Below are positions 10,409-17,310 of a stretch of DNA of 64,000 nt, in pieces. The DNA comes from a virus, in the IMG/VR virus record IMGVR_UViG_3300010885_020782, positions 62,001 to 126,000 of that record; one strand, written 5' to 3'. Made by a program: the position numbers and the translations under genes. Positions within the stretch are counted from its first letter, which is position 1, and every line of letters starts with the position of its first letter. Below the pieces are notes generated by a model. The model worked only from the letters and a program-made list of their open reading frames with translations, was not told the origin of the DNA and searched no databases.

Positions 10409-10447
10409 TTAAAACTCCTCGTCTTTGTTACGGAATACTGAGGACAT
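10409..10447 (-). CDS. Possible 12-codon coupling peptide upstream of portal
   Basis: A 12-codon frame (MSSVFRNKDEEF) starts with ATG overlapping the stop of the DUF1360-like gene and ends with TAA exactly one base before the portal GTG. Its GAG GAG codons double as the portal ribosome binding site. It may couple translation of the membrane protein and the portal. No protein evidence is available and it could be fortuitous. Confidence 0.4.
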   Translation of the reverse strand: MSSVFRNKDEEF

Positions 10448-10737
10448 TATTTCTCCTCGTATGCAGTTAACAGCCCCGCAAGGGCAGACAGTGCGAACAC
10501 TGTTTGGATGCCCAATGTGATGCTGGGATTAATGATACGGGATATTTCAGATAGTGATGCGACCCAAATGGACGTACACCAAGTGCAAGTAAACCAGTAT
10601 CCAAACTTTGAAGTCTCAGGTGGAAACCTCTTCCATATCCTATCTCGGATTGGGTTAAAAAGGGTGTCTGTCGTAATAAATCTAGAGACTCTATAAACGG
10701 CTAATGCTGCTATTACAAAGGTAAGTGGCTCAGTCAT
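10447..10737 (-). CDS. DUF1360-like small membrane protein
   Basis: This roughly 96-residue protein has two hydrophobic helices around FVIAALAVYRVSRFI and a C-terminal LGIQTVFALSALAGLL. Between them is a YWFTCTWCTSIWV motif that is characteristic of DUF1360 phage membrane proteins. Function is unknown. The ATG at 10737 overlaps the upstream stop by eight bases; an alternative ATG at 10746 adds MAK. It lies just upstream of the portal gene. Confidence 0.7.
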   Translation of the reverse strand: MTEPLTFVIAALAVYRVSRFITTDTLFNPIRDRIWKRFPPETSKFGYWFTCTWCTSIWVASLSEISRIINPSITLGIQTVFALSALAGLLTAYEEK

Positions 10738-11098
10738 TTTCGCCATCCATAGCCATCAATATGTGCCCGTAAGGATTCCATGTCCTGAGTCTAGAGCCAC
10801 ATCCGCAGTTATCGTCCTTACGAAAGGAAACAATCTTTCCACTCTCGGTAATTACCCTGTGAATTTTCTGGTCATCTTTAATGTAGGAGTGGCACGCTTC
10901 ACGAAAGACAAGTTTTGCTCCCTCTGGGGAATCAACAGCAACCATCAACATATCGTTGAAAACCACAACGCGGCAACGGTCTAGACGTCGAGTTCCTTCA
11001 GGAGCAGCGCCTTTTGGAGTCAACTCCATATAATTTTCTAAGGAGCCTGGTTCGGCAAGAGCAATCACTGCTGGAAAGACATCTGCCTTAACGTTCAT
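10730..11098 (-). CDS. Conserved actinophage-type hypothetical protein
   Basis: The 122-residue product ends with a NCGCGSRLRTWNPYG segment that I associate with uncharacterised proteins found near head genes of actinophages. Three clustered cysteines suggest metal binding. It is translationally coupled to its neighbours: its ATG at 11098 abuts the stop of the upstream gene, and its stop overlaps the DUF1360-like gene. No enzymatic motif is seen. Confidence 0.65.
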   Translation of the reverse strand: MNVKADVFPAVIALAEPGSLENYMELTPKGAAPEGTRRLDRCRVVVFNDMLMVAVDSPEGAKLVFREACHSYIKDDQKIHRVITESGKIVSFRKDDNCGCGSRLRTWNPYGHILMAMDGEND

Positions 11099-11445
11099 TA
11101 TTTCTCCGTATATTCTGAAGGGATATGGAAATCTTGCCAGCCTAGAGCCTTTTTAGCAATCGTCAGCGGGACTAGCAAAGGTTTCTCCCTAGTTGCTCCA
11201 TTTTCTAGAACTAGCCAGAGGTCTAAATCTGATGGGTCGTGAGCCACAGGGCAGAACATCCACGACTGAATTTTTTGAAGTGTTTCTAAAGGAAATGCAA
11301 TAGGGATACTTGAATTATCTGTTGTAAGTGTTTCAAGAAGTCTAGCCTGAGAGCGTCCCTTTTTACGATTTGGATTAATCCAAACGGCAACAACTAACTC
11401 TGATTCAGAGTATGTTCCAGATGCTGTTTTATATACCCTAGCCAT
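11098..11445 (-). CDS. Hypothetical protein in head operon
   Basis: A 115-residue soluble protein with a basic N-terminal stretch (NPNRKKGRSQARLL) and a mixed alpha/beta remainder. I do not recognise a family. Its start overlaps the end of the HTH gene upstream and its stop is shared with the start of the next gene, so it belongs to the leftward head operon. Confidence 0.6.
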   Translation of the reverse strand: MARVYKTASGTYSESELVVAVWINPNRKKGRSQARLLETLTTDNSSIPIAFPLETLQKIQSWMFCPVAHDPSDLDLWLVLENGATREKPLLVPLTIAKKALGWQDFHIPSEYTEK

Positions 11446-11938
11446 TACTCAACCGCCGAGCCATTGCACGATAGGTAACTCCAGCCGCTTCTGCAATATC
11501 AGCAGCAGGAACCCCTCTGTGATAGAGCGTGAGCGATAGTTCTGTTAGTTCCCTATTTGCTTGGGCTAGCGGGCTATCGTTAGAAGTCTTGGCGCGATAG
11601 CGTTTTGCTAGCGCTGAGAGTTCCTGTAAGCGTGGTCTCAGTTCTAGAGGAACCGTAGGGGAAATAGAACGAGTTCTAGGGGTCCCCAGAAGTGGGGCAG
11701 AGACTGTAAGAGATTTTGGTGGTGGCATTGGTATCTGGCGACGCTGCTCTGTAGAGGGAGCGTTCTTTACCCAGAAATGCACAGTTGATTTTGGCTTGGC
11801 TGGTTTGATTGAGGAAGCAATAATTCCTAAAGACCAACCTGCTTCCCACAACGCTCGAAGGCGAGAATGAACTAGATTCGGGTCGAGAGCAGAGATAAAA
11901 CGAACCTCATCGTCGGGGAGTTTTACCTTCTGTTTCAT
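11438..11938 (-). CDS. Two-HTH DNA-binding regulator, possibly leaderless
   Basis: The 166-residue protein has an N-terminal HTH-like segment (LRALWEAGWSLGIIASSI) and a clear C-terminal HTH (GVPAADIAEAAGVTYRAMAR), joined by a proline-rich linker. The layout resembles the two regulators at 14974 and 56055, though without their RERVRQ helix. It is the first gene of the leftward head operon, so it could act as terminase small subunit or as operon regulator. ATG 11938 is chosen because TACAAT ends nine bases upstream, consistent with a short or absent leader. A start at 11956 is possible. Confidence 0.6.
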   Translation of the reverse strand: MKQKVKLPDDEVRFISALDPNLVHSRLRALWEAGWSLGIIASSIKPAKPKSTVHFWVKNAPSTEQRRQIPMPPPKSLTVSAPLLGTPRTRSISPTVPLELRPRLQELSALAKRYRAKTSNDSPLAQANRELTELSLTLYHRGVPAADIAEAAGVTYRAMARRLSNG

Positions 11939-12090
11939 TACCCTATTGTACAGCATTTTAAAAAGCCGTACAGGGATGGGCTAAGACTATTGGACGAAAG
12001 CATTGAAACTATGAACCTTTCCATTAAATGCTTTTGGCCTGTGAGAAGGTACCGCTTATATTTGGGGTCTTTCCAAATCGTTTCCGGGAA

Positions 12091-12190
12091 AATAACATTT
12101 TGTTATCAAAACTTTTGTTTTGTAACTTTTTGTTATAGAAAGGCAAGGGCATATAGATTTTATTTTATTTATATAACAAAAAGTTATTTT
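12091..12190. repeat. Three ATAAC/GTTAT inverted repeats (operator-like)
   Basis: Three palindromes with AT-only spacers occur in 100 bp: ATAACA-TTT-TGTTAT at 12092-12106, TAAC-TTTTT-GTTA at 12123-12135 and ATAAC-AAAAA-GTTAT at 12173-12187. Repetition of the same arms in a divergent region is typical of repressor operators. Confidence 0.5.
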
Positions 12191-12431
12191 TTAACATAAC
12201 TAATGTGTATCAACAAACTTGAGTCAATGCGACTCAACTTTCTTATGAACTATGACTCAAGGTGGGTCTTAGTTATTTATTTATCTATCTAATAGGCTTG
12301 CTTAGGTCTAATAACTATAAACAACTTCTCAAAGTAAAGGCTTGCCAAGATGTCTAGTAAGAAATCTAAAGCAAGGTAGTCAAGTAATAATTTCTAGCAG
12401 GGGGGTGGGGGTCTAGATATATGTAACAGGT

Positions 12432-12483
12432 CTTTACTTGTCTAGGCTCTAACAGGGGGGTAGGTCTGCCTAGAAAAGTAAAG
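12432..12483 (+). other. Long interrupted stem with G6 loop
   Basis: CTTTACTT and CTAGGC pair with GCCTAG and AAGTAAAG, giving 14 base pairs with small internal bulges around a 20-nt loop containing six consecutive G. There is no T-run after it, so it is not a standard terminator. Confidence 0.5.
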
Positions 12484-12536
12484 GGGGTAGTAGGTATCTA
12501 ATAACTTTACTACTCATTAGTAACATAGGATGGAAA

Positions 12537-12552
12537 TGTGGGGTAAATCACA
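12537..12552 (+). promoter_or_regulatory. CRP-like site, about -64
   Basis: TGTGG-GGTAAA-TCACA is one mismatch from the CRP-family consensus TGTGA-N6-TCACA. Its centre is about 64 bp upstream of the start predicted from TTGCGT (12574) and TAATAC/AATACT. Confidence 0.5.
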
Positions 12553-12573
12553 GGGGAGATAGTGCTAATGGTC

Positions 12574-12602
12574 TTGCGTTATCTCTATGCAGATGTAATA
12601 CT
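12574..12602 (+). promoter_or_regulatory. TTGCGT-type promoter
   Basis: TTGCGT at 12574 is followed after 16-17 bp by TAATACT. It drives the 84-residue gene at 12656. The -35 box is weak, as expected for an activator-dependent promoter. Confidence 0.6.
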
Positions 12603-12655
12603 TTAGACATACAGAAACCGCAGGGGTTATGTATAGAAAAGAAAAGGGGAAACAA

Positions 12656-12910
12656 ATGTCAGCATATGGAACCGCAGTTACTATCAAGGGAACTACTTAC
12701 CGCTACATCATTGACACAAAAGAGCAGGTAAGAGAACTTCTACTAGGTGCTACCGCACCTATCGAGAAGGTAGAAATCCAAGAAGAAACTCGCGGAGAAC
12801 CTCACCGCGAGATGAGTGCAGAGGAAATCCTTTACCTCGTCCTCAATCACCCAACACCCGCAGAGGTTGAAGAGAAAGATGTCGTAGTCCTAGCGACTAC
12901 ATCAGCCTAA
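12656..12910 (+). CDS. Small hypothetical protein, single-gene unit
   Basis: An 84-residue acidic protein beginning MSAYGTAVTIKGTTYRYIID. I recognise no family. ATG 12656 is preferred over an upstream in-frame ATG because AAAGGGGAAAC lies just before it. It has its own TTGCGT promoter with CRP-like site and its own terminator at 12924, the pattern repeated for the next genes. Confidence 0.7.
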   Translation: MSAYGTAVTIKGTTYRYIIDTKEQVRELLLGATAPIEKVEIQEETRGEPHREMSAEEILYLVLNHPTPAEVEEKDVVVLATTSA

Positions 12911-12923
12911 AGAGTTACAGAGA

Positions 12924-12950
12924 AGCCCCCGCAGAAATGTGGGGGTTTTT
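12924..12950 (+). terminator. Rho-independent terminator
   Basis: A CCCCC/GGGGG stem around a 10-nt loop is followed by TTTTT, directly after the 84-residue gene. Confidence 0.8.
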
Positions 12951-12953
12951 CTA

Positions 12954-12969
12954 TGTGGTGCAACTCACA
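12954..12969 (+). promoter_or_regulatory. CRP-like site, about -73
   Basis: TGTGG-TGCAAC-TCACA has one mismatch to TGTGA-N6-TCACA. Its centre lies about 73 bp upstream of the start predicted for the 13056 gene. Confidence 0.55.
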
Positions 12970-12999
12970 CGAAATAGGAAAGAAAAATCGTCAATGAAC

Positions 13000-13028
13000 T
13001 TGCACTATCCGTAAAAAGATTATATGCT
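13000..13028 (+). promoter_or_regulatory. TTGCAC-17-TATGCT promoter
   Basis: TTGCAC at 13000 and TATGCT at 13023 are separated by 17 bp and lie 28 bp before the ATG of the 73-residue gene. Confidence 0.7.
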
Positions 13029-13055
13029 TAGGCTAACAAAGAAAGGGGGAACAAA

Positions 13056-13277
13056 ATGTCAGTAGTTGAAATCCAAGTCAGCCCGCTACAACTCTTCATC
13101 TTGAAGCAGGGTCTAGAACTTGAAATCAAAACGGAATTGCGTATGCAAATGTCCGCAGAGTCAAGCCTAAAGGCGTTCAAGCGTCTAACAGGTATTGACA
13201 CAGGCAGAGGTCTAAAGGGTCGTGAAAAGGCTCTAGACATAGTTATAGACTTCCTGAAGCAAGTAGGGGAAGAATAA
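13056..13277 (+). CDS. Small helical hypothetical protein
   Basis: A 73-residue mostly helical protein starting MSVVEIQVSPLQLFILKQG. No family is recognised. AAAGGGGGAAC precedes the ATG. It is an isolated transcription unit with a CRP-like site, a TTGCAC promoter and a strong terminator at 13293. Confidence 0.7.
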   Translation: MSVVEIQVSPLQLFILKQGLELEIKTELRMQMSAESSLKAFKRLTGIDTGRGLKGREKALDIVIDFLKQVGEE

Positions 13278-13292
13278 GTCTGGAAAGGAAAG

Positions 13293-13315
13293 CCCCCCGC
13301 AAGGGGGGTTTTCTC
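13293..13315 (+). terminator. Rho-independent terminator
   Basis: CCCCCC-GCAA-GGGGGG followed by TTTTCTCTT, 15 bp after the stop codon. Confidence 0.85.
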
Positions 13316-13356
13316 TTGCAGGAAAAGACAGGTAAAAAGTAAAAACTTGCGAGCGC

Positions 13357-13385
13357 AAAGTTATCCACACCCTGTGGATAACTTT
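13357..13385. promoter_or_regulatory. Inverted pair of perfect DnaA boxes
   Basis: TTATCCACA (13361-13369) and TGTGGATAA (13373-13381) face each other inside a perfect inverted repeat with 13-bp arms and a CCC centre. Both match the DnaA box consensus TTATNCACA exactly. Confidence 0.75.
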
Positions 13386-13418
13386 CACTTCCCAACAACT
13401 TCCGCAGGGGTGCAAATG

Positions 13419-13434
13419 TGTGGTGCAACTCACA
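13419..13434 (+). promoter_or_regulatory. CRP-like site, about -74
   Basis: TGTGG-TGCAAC-TCACA, identical to the site at 12954, centred about 74 bp upstream of the start predicted for the 13547 gene. Confidence 0.6.
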
Positions 13435-13465
13435 CGACATTTTTAATCTTTTTTGCCAAATGTGG

Positions 13466-13494
13466 TTGCGTTACCCGTAGCCAACCCTTATACT
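13466..13494 (+). promoter_or_regulatory. TTGCGT-17-TATACT promoter
   Basis: TTGCGT at 13466 and TATACT at 13489 with a 17-bp spacer, upstream of the 124-residue gene. Confidence 0.7.
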
Positions 13495-13546
13495 TCAGTT
13501 AGTGGAAATCGCAAGGGGCGATGGATACAAAGGGGAGATGATAGAA

Positions 13547-13921
13547 ATGTCTTACGGCTCATTTCACAATCTACTTGCTGGGAACAGTAAGTCCCTTACC
13601 GAAATTGAAATCGGTATGGGCGCAACACAAATCGGCTGGTCTGACCGCTACGCCTACACAGTAGTAGGGTTCGAGCGTTTCAAGACAGGTGCAAAGGCTG
13701 GACAAATAAAGGCAGTAATTGCCACTCGCGACATTGCAAAGCGCACAGACTCAAACGGCTACTACACAGAGAGCCAAGATTACGAGTTCACTACCAATCC
13801 AAACGCTAAGCAAGAACGCTACACACTCCGCAAAGATGGTCGCTTTATGCGTGAAGGCGCAACTAATTCAGGCGTTCTCCTAGTCGGTGTGCGAATGGAA
13901 TACTTCGACCCACACTTCTAA
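13547..13921 (+). CDS. Hypothetical protein, single-gene unit
   Basis: A 124-residue protein starting MSYGSFHNLLAG, rich in beta-strand-like segments. I recognise no family. ATG 13547 is chosen over earlier in-frame ATGs because AAAGGGGAG lies nine bases upstream of it. It has a DnaA box pair, a CRP-like site and a TTGCGT promoter upstream and a terminator at 13935. Confidence 0.7.
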   Translation: MSYGSFHNLLAGNSKSLTEIEIGMGATQIGWSDRYAYTVVGFERFKTGAKAGQIKAVIATRDIAKRTDSNGYYTESQDYEFTTNPNAKQERYTLRKDGRFMREGATNSGVLLVGVRMEYFDPHF

Positions 13922-13934
13922 AGTCGGAAAGGAA

Positions 13935-13963
13935 GCCCCCTCGGAAGAGGGGGTTTCTTTTTT
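13935..13963 (+). terminator. Rho-independent terminator
   Basis: GCCCCCTC-GGAA-GAGGGGG stem-loop followed by TTTCTTTTTT. Confidence 0.85.
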
Positions 13964-14015
13964 GCTGGAAAAATTAAAACTATGTAAAAAGTAAAAACTT
14001 GCGAGCGTCAAAAAA

Positions 14016-14031
14016 TGTGATGCAACTCACA
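14016..14031 (+). promoter_or_regulatory. Perfect CRP-like site, about -75
   Basis: TGTGA-TGCAAC-TCACA matches the CRP-family consensus exactly and is centred about 75 bp upstream of the start predicted for the 14145 gene. Confidence 0.65.
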
Positions 14032-14063
14032 CCAGCACATCTAAACAATTTTCCCAAATGGTC

Positions 14064-14092
14064 TTGCAACTACTCAACTAATTAGATACACT
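14064..14092 (+). promoter_or_regulatory. TTGCAA-17-TACACT promoter
   Basis: TTGCAA at 14064 and TACACT at 14087 with 17-bp spacing, upstream of the 87-residue gene. Confidence 0.65.
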
Positions 14093-14144
14093 TAGACCAA
14101 GAAGCCAAGCCACAGGGGGCAAGGCAACTAACAAAGGGAAGCAA

Positions 14145-14408
14145 ATGTCTAAACTAATCACAGACGCAGAACTAATCGCAGTAATGAACGGCACAAACAA
14201 AGACGGAAAGAAAGTCTTTCTTGCACTTTTTGAGCCACGAAAGAACTCACTTCCACAAATGGACGGACGCTCCGTAACCTTCCACGCAGACACTAAGGCA
14301 GAGGCAGAACGCCTAGCCAAAGAATACGGCAGAAGGATTTTGGATAGACGCTTAGCGTATCTAATGTCTTGCGAGGTTGAGGAAGCCCGCTACGGACTTC
14401 GCTACTAA
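14145..14408 (+). CDS. Hypothetical protein, single-gene unit
   Basis: An 87-residue protein (MSKLITDAELIAVMNGTNKD...) with a central beta region and a helical, arginine-rich C-terminal half (EAERLAKEYGRRILDRRLAY). It is unrecognised. AAAGGGAAGC precedes the ATG. It is an isolated unit with CRP-like site, promoter and terminator. Confidence 0.7.
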   Translation: MSKLITDAELIAVMNGTNKDGKKVFLALFEPRKNSLPQMDGRSVTFHADTKAEAERLAKEYGRRILDRRLAYLMSCEVEEARYGLRY

Positions 14409-14420
14409 AGTTAGCGAGAA

Positions 14421-14450
14421 GCCCCCGAGAAATCGGGGGTTTCTTTTTTT
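14421..14450 (+). terminator. Rho-independent terminator
   Basis: GCCCCCGA-GAAA-TCGGGGG followed by TTTCTTTTTTT. Confidence 0.85.
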
Positions 14451-14555
14451 GCATTTTATTTTTTGATTTTGAGTAAAAAGTAAAAACTTAGTGGCTAGTG
14501 CTCGCAACTTCCAAACAACTTTTAGACACCGCACAGGGGGTGGAGAGAAATGGGC

Positions 14556-14584
14556 TTGCATTGTTGCAACATATCTTGTATGCT
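14556..14584 (+). promoter_or_regulatory. TTGCAT-17-TATGCT promoter
   Basis: TTGCAT at 14556 and TATGCT at 14579 with 17-bp spacing. Unlike its neighbours, it has no CRP-like site that I can see. Confidence 0.65.
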
Positions 14585-14612
14585 ATATCTACCAACTACG
14601 AAAGGAAACAAA

Positions 14613-14906
14613 ATGCAATTCACAATTGACCCGCAACTAGGTTCAGGCACTTCACTCAAAGGTTATGTAACTTCAACACTTGCAGAACTTATTGAAACCT
14701 TCGGAGAGCCCGAATACTTCGCAGAGGGCGACAAAGTAACAGTAGAGTGGTCAATCCTTTTTGATAACGGCACAGTCGCAACAATCTACGACTGGAAGCG
14801 TTACGAGATGGGAAGACCTGCACTCACCGAGGTATTCCAATACAACATTGGCGGACACGACCACGAGGCAGTAACGCTAGTAAAAAAGGCACTCCGCAAG
14901 GGGTAG
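14613..14906 (+). CDS. Hypothetical protein with VTVEW...DNGTVATIYDWKR segment
   Basis: A 97-residue protein. The segment VEWSILFDNGTVATIYDWKR, near residues 49-68, is of a kind I have seen in small phage proteins of unknown function. ATG 14613 follows AAAGGAAACA closely; an upstream in-frame ATG at 14550 lies before the promoter and is rejected. No terminator follows, so transcription may continue into the regulator at 14974. Confidence 0.7.
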   Translation: MQFTIDPQLGSGTSLKGYVTSTLAELIETFGEPEYFAEGDKVTVEWSILFDNGTVATIYDWKRYEMGRPALTEVFQYNIGGHDHEAVTLVKKALRKG

Positions 14907-14915
14907 TCTCCCGAC

Positions 14916-14944
14916 TTGCAATCAGTAATCCTATGGGTTATGCT
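14916..14944 (+). promoter_or_regulatory. TTGCAA-17-TATGCT promoter
   Basis: TTGCAA at 14916 and TATGCT at 14939 with 17-bp spacing, 30 bp before the ATG of the two-HTH regulator. Confidence 0.65.
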
Positions 14945-14973
14945 TGCTATAAGACAAACTACGAAAGGAACAA

Positions 14974-15585
14974 ATGACAACAGAGACAACGAAAAACGCT
15001 ATACCGAAACGAGTTACATATAAAATTGTGGCTAGTGGGGAAGGAAAAATCATCAAGCGAAAGCAAGAACTTCCGCAAGATGTATTAGATATCTTCAAGG
15101 GTATTAGCGACATAAAGCAACGCAACCAATACATAATTGCATTGGGCGAGGCTGGCTGGACGGACTCTTCTATTGCAAGGGCAGTAGATGTTTCACGGGA
15201 ACGAGTAAGGCAACTTGCTCAACAAACAACGAGCGACACTTCTCTCATTGGTGATTTACCAATCCCAAAGCCACCGCGAGAAACAAAGTATTCTAAAGTC
15301 TATCCCGAACTTCCAAAAGAAATGCTTGACAGACTATTAGAACTAAAACCACTTGCCCAACAGGTAAGAGGACACGGCAAGATGTATCGTGCAGAGGCAG
15401 ATGAATACACCTACCTTCTCAATCAAGCAATAACAACTCAAGGCATTTCCGTATATCGTCTTGCAAAGTTATTGGGTGTAACTATTGGTGCAATCCAATT
15501 CCGCTTGACACGATACGGCTACCGAACAACAACAGGAAAAAGTAAGTGCTTCCAACCAATTCTAGAAAAGAACCGCCGTGGCTAA
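14974..15585 (+). CDS. Two-HTH regulator with sigma-region-4-like recognition helix
   Basis: The 203-residue protein has a first HTH at about residues 52-82, YIIALGEAGWTDSSIARAV then VSRERVRQL. The RERVRQ signature is that of the recognition helix in sigma70 region 4.2. A second HTH near residues 155-180 is ISVYRLAKLLGVTIGAIQFR. The closest relative in the window is the 193-residue protein at 56055, with the same order and the same SKCFQPIL/STCYKPIL-type C-terminus. A role in recognising phage promoters is inference. AAAGGAAC precedes the ATG, and the gene overlaps the small zinc ribbon that follows. Confidence 0.75.
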   Translation: MTTETTKNAIPKRVTYKIVASGEGKIIKRKQELPQDVLDIFKGISDIKQRNQYIIALGEAGWTDSSIARAVDVSRERVRQLAQQTTSDTSLIGDLPIPKPPRETKYSKVYPELPKEMLDRLLELKPLAQQVRGHGKMYRAEADEYTYLLNQAITTQGISVYRLAKLLGVTIGAIQFRLTRYGYRTTTGKSKCFQPILEKNRRG

Positions 15586-15697
15586 ACCGCAACAATGTAG
15601 TAAATGTCAGGCGTGGTTCAATCCTAAGTTCGGTGGTGGTGGAGAGGGGTTATGTAAACCCTGCCACTATATTGAAATGAAGAAGGACAAAGAGTAA
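15578..15697 (+). CDS. 39-residue zinc ribbon protein
   Basis: A GTG start overlaps the end of the regulator by eight bases. The product MAKPQQCSKCQAWFNPKF continues with a glycine loop and CKPCHY, giving a CxxC...CxxC zinc ribbon. It is the smallest member of a group of zinc-ribbon proteins common in this window. Confidence 0.6.
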   Translation: MAKPQQCSKCQAWFNPKFGGGGEGLCKPCHYIEMKKDKE

Positions 15698-15847
15698 ATG
15701 AAAGAGTTAGACGACCACGAGTTTCTTGGTGCTTGTCCAAAGTGCCAACAACTTATACAAGGTGCAGAGGTGTATGACCGCGAGCGTGGGTGGATTACAG
15801 TATGGATTCACGCACACTCAAGACGAAGGCTCTGCTTAGTGGCATAA
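15698..15847 (+). CDS. 49-residue CxxC protein
   Basis: The ATG directly follows the preceding TAA. The product has one CPKC motif (residues 13-16) and ends with an arginine-rich segment HSRRRLCLVA. It probably binds zinc. Last gene of the rightward block, followed by a terminator. Confidence 0.6.
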   Translation: MKELDDHEFLGACPKCQQLIQGAEVYDRERGWITVWIHAHSRRRLCLVA

Positions 15848-15848
15848 G

Positions 15849-15882
15849 AAAACCCCCTAGACGAATAATCTAGGGGGATTCT
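15849..15882. terminator. Bidirectional terminator between convergent operons
   Basis: CCCCCTAGA and TCTAGGGGG form a nine-pair stem, flanked by A-rich sequence on the left and T-rich sequence on the right. It can serve both the rightward block and the leftward lysis cassette. Confidence 0.8.
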
Positions 15883-15892
15883 TATTTATAAA

Positions 15893-16186
15893 CTAATCAG
15901 CAGACTTACGCTTATCTACAAGCGAAAAGGCTTCGTTGATTTCAGATGTAGTCAATTTTCCATCAGCAAGGTAGGCACGGGATAGAGCCTCTACAACAGT
16001 AGCGACACCCAAACCACCCGCAAGGGCAATAGATTTCCAAACTTCAATACCAAACAAAGAACCTGCTCCGACCACTGATAGTCCCGAGGCAGCGAAAGTA
16101 GCGATGACGCGACCAATGAGCATTTTTGCTTTCTCAATAGCCTTGTCGTCCCGACTTACTTCAACCTCTCCTTTTGCTTTTGCCAT
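15893..16186 (-). CDS. Putative holin
   Basis: A 97-residue protein with a charged N-terminus and two hydrophobic helices (IGRVIATFAASGLSVVGAG and SIALAGGLGVATVVEAL), then a polar LADGKLTTSEINEAF tail, as in phage holins. It lies directly downstream of a lytic transglycosylase and a PG-binding protein. ATG 16186 is chosen for the GAAGGAC box nine bases upstream. Confidence 0.65.
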   Translation of the reverse strand: MAKAKGEVEVSRDDKAIEKAKMLIGRVIATFAASGLSVVGAGSLFGIEVWKSIALAGGLGVATVVEALSRAYLADGKLTTSEINEAFSLVDKRKSAD

Positions 16187-16289
16187 TTGTGCCGTCCTTC
16201 CTTGTCCTGCACAGAGCGTAAAAAGTAAAAACAACGCTCGGCTAGTCAATTTTAGATGACCAACCGAGCGTTGATTATTGAAAAGGTGT

Positions 16290-16721
16290 TTAGGCTACGA
16301 CTTCTACCGCAGTGTTCTTGAATAACTTAGTAATAAGTTTCTCATCTAGGACGAGTTCTTGGGTAGAACAACCACAAAAGTCAGCAAGGGCTTTTTTAGT
16401 TCCTTCGCTTAGGTGTCCGCGACTATCAGAACCTGCGTCATCAAACCCGAGAACAATAAGTTGTTCTTGAACTAAGGCGACAGACGCAGAGTTGTGAGCA
16501 AACTTGTTTCCAAGCGCAGACAACGAAACAACTCCCGCAGTTGTTGAAACAACAGCAGGGGACTTTTTACTTTTTACTACTGGTTCAGGCTCGACAGCCA
16601 CAGCAAGAACAGGGGCAGGTTCTTCAACCACAGCCACAACCTCTACAACGGCGTCAGAAGCCTTTACTACTTCAGGCTCTACCGCAGGGGTAAAGACACT
16701 ATAAAGGTCTTCATTACTCAT
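16290..16721 (-). CDS. Putative peptidoglycan-binding protein
   Basis: The 143-residue product has a Pro/Val/Glu-rich N-terminal 55 residues and a C-terminal region (SVALVQEQLIVLGF...LSEGTKKALADF) that resembles a PG_binding_1 repeat. One TTTTTAC repeat copy (16563) lies in frame and encodes KSKK at the boundary between linker and domain. It overlaps the lytic transglycosylase gene by eight bases, so both belong to the same lysis cassette. Confidence 0.6.
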   Translation of the reverse strand: MSNEDLYSVFTPAVEPEVVKASDAVVEVVAVVEEPAPVLAVAVEPEPVVKSKKSPAVVSTTAGVVSLSALGNKFAHNSASVALVQEQLIVLGFDDAGSDSRGHLSEGTKKALADFCGCSTQELVLDEKLITKLFKNTAVEVVA

Positions 16722-17310
16722 TTACGACTCCTTCAGGGAACTTGGCATACCACTCTTTGAATCTAATCTCATCACTATTTGTGAGAGTGCCAGAGATTTT
16801 CCAAGCAGTCCAATCATCTCCACCACCGCTCATATGAAAGGCGACTTGAGCATTGACTACTGGGTCAAAGAGTTCTACATTGCTATTGAGGTCAAACTTG
16901 TCTCGGCGTGTAACACCAAGACCACCAATCATATTGATTTGGAATATGCCATAAGACGAATCGCCTGTTCTCCTATTGCCATTGAAGGCTAGAGGGCGAC
17001 CATTAGACTCCTTCTTGACAACAGCCCAAGCAGTTCTAAGGGCTTTACCCTCAAAACCAACCGCGTGAAGCAGTCTGGCTAGGTCTTCATCAGTCAGGGT
17101 TGTCTTTTGCTCGGAGAACTTCTTGAGTTCTAGCAAGCGTATTTCTTCATTCTTCTTTGCTATTTCAGCCTCTACCGAAGCGATAGATACTGGCATAGGT
17201 TTTTGCTCGGCTCTGGAACTTTGAACAAAGGTAGAAAATACCGATAGAAGAATGACCGAGATGACCACACTTACTATTTGTTCAACAGTCTTACTTTCGA
17301 GTTTCTGCAT
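16714..17310 (-). CDS. Membrane-anchored lytic transglycosylase-like endolysin
   Basis: The 198-residue protein has a hydrophobic segment at residues 11-30, a short coiled coil at 44-66, and a lysozyme-like domain with VVKKESNGRP (E101 as candidate catalytic acid) and GDSSYGIFQINM (116-127). It would cleave host peptidoglycan. The N-terminal helix could anchor it or act as a signal-arrest sequence; no signal-peptidase site is obvious. It is the first gene of the lysis cassette and has a 108-nt structured leader. Confidence 0.75.
   Translation of the reverse strand: MQKLESKTVEQIVSVVISVILLSVFSTFVQSSRAEQKPMPVSIASVEAEIAKKNEEIRLLELKKFSEQKTTLTDEDLARLLHAVGFEGKALRTAWAVVKKESNGRPLAFNGNRRTGDSSYGIFQINMIGGLGVTRRDKFDLNSNVELFDPVVNAQVAFHMSGGGDDWTAWKISGTLTNSDEIRFKEWYAKFPEGVVNE

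Larger units (their letters stand above)
11939..12655. other. Divergent control region with palindromes and G-rich stem
   Basis: No convincing gene is present. The left part (12091-12190) is AT-rich with three GTTAT-type inverted repeats. The right part has two G6 runs, one inside the loop of a long stem at 12432-12483, then a CRP-like site at 12537 and a TTGCGT promoter for the first rightward gene. It separates the leftward head operon from the rightward short-gene block and is the obvious place for switch control. Confidence 0.6.
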
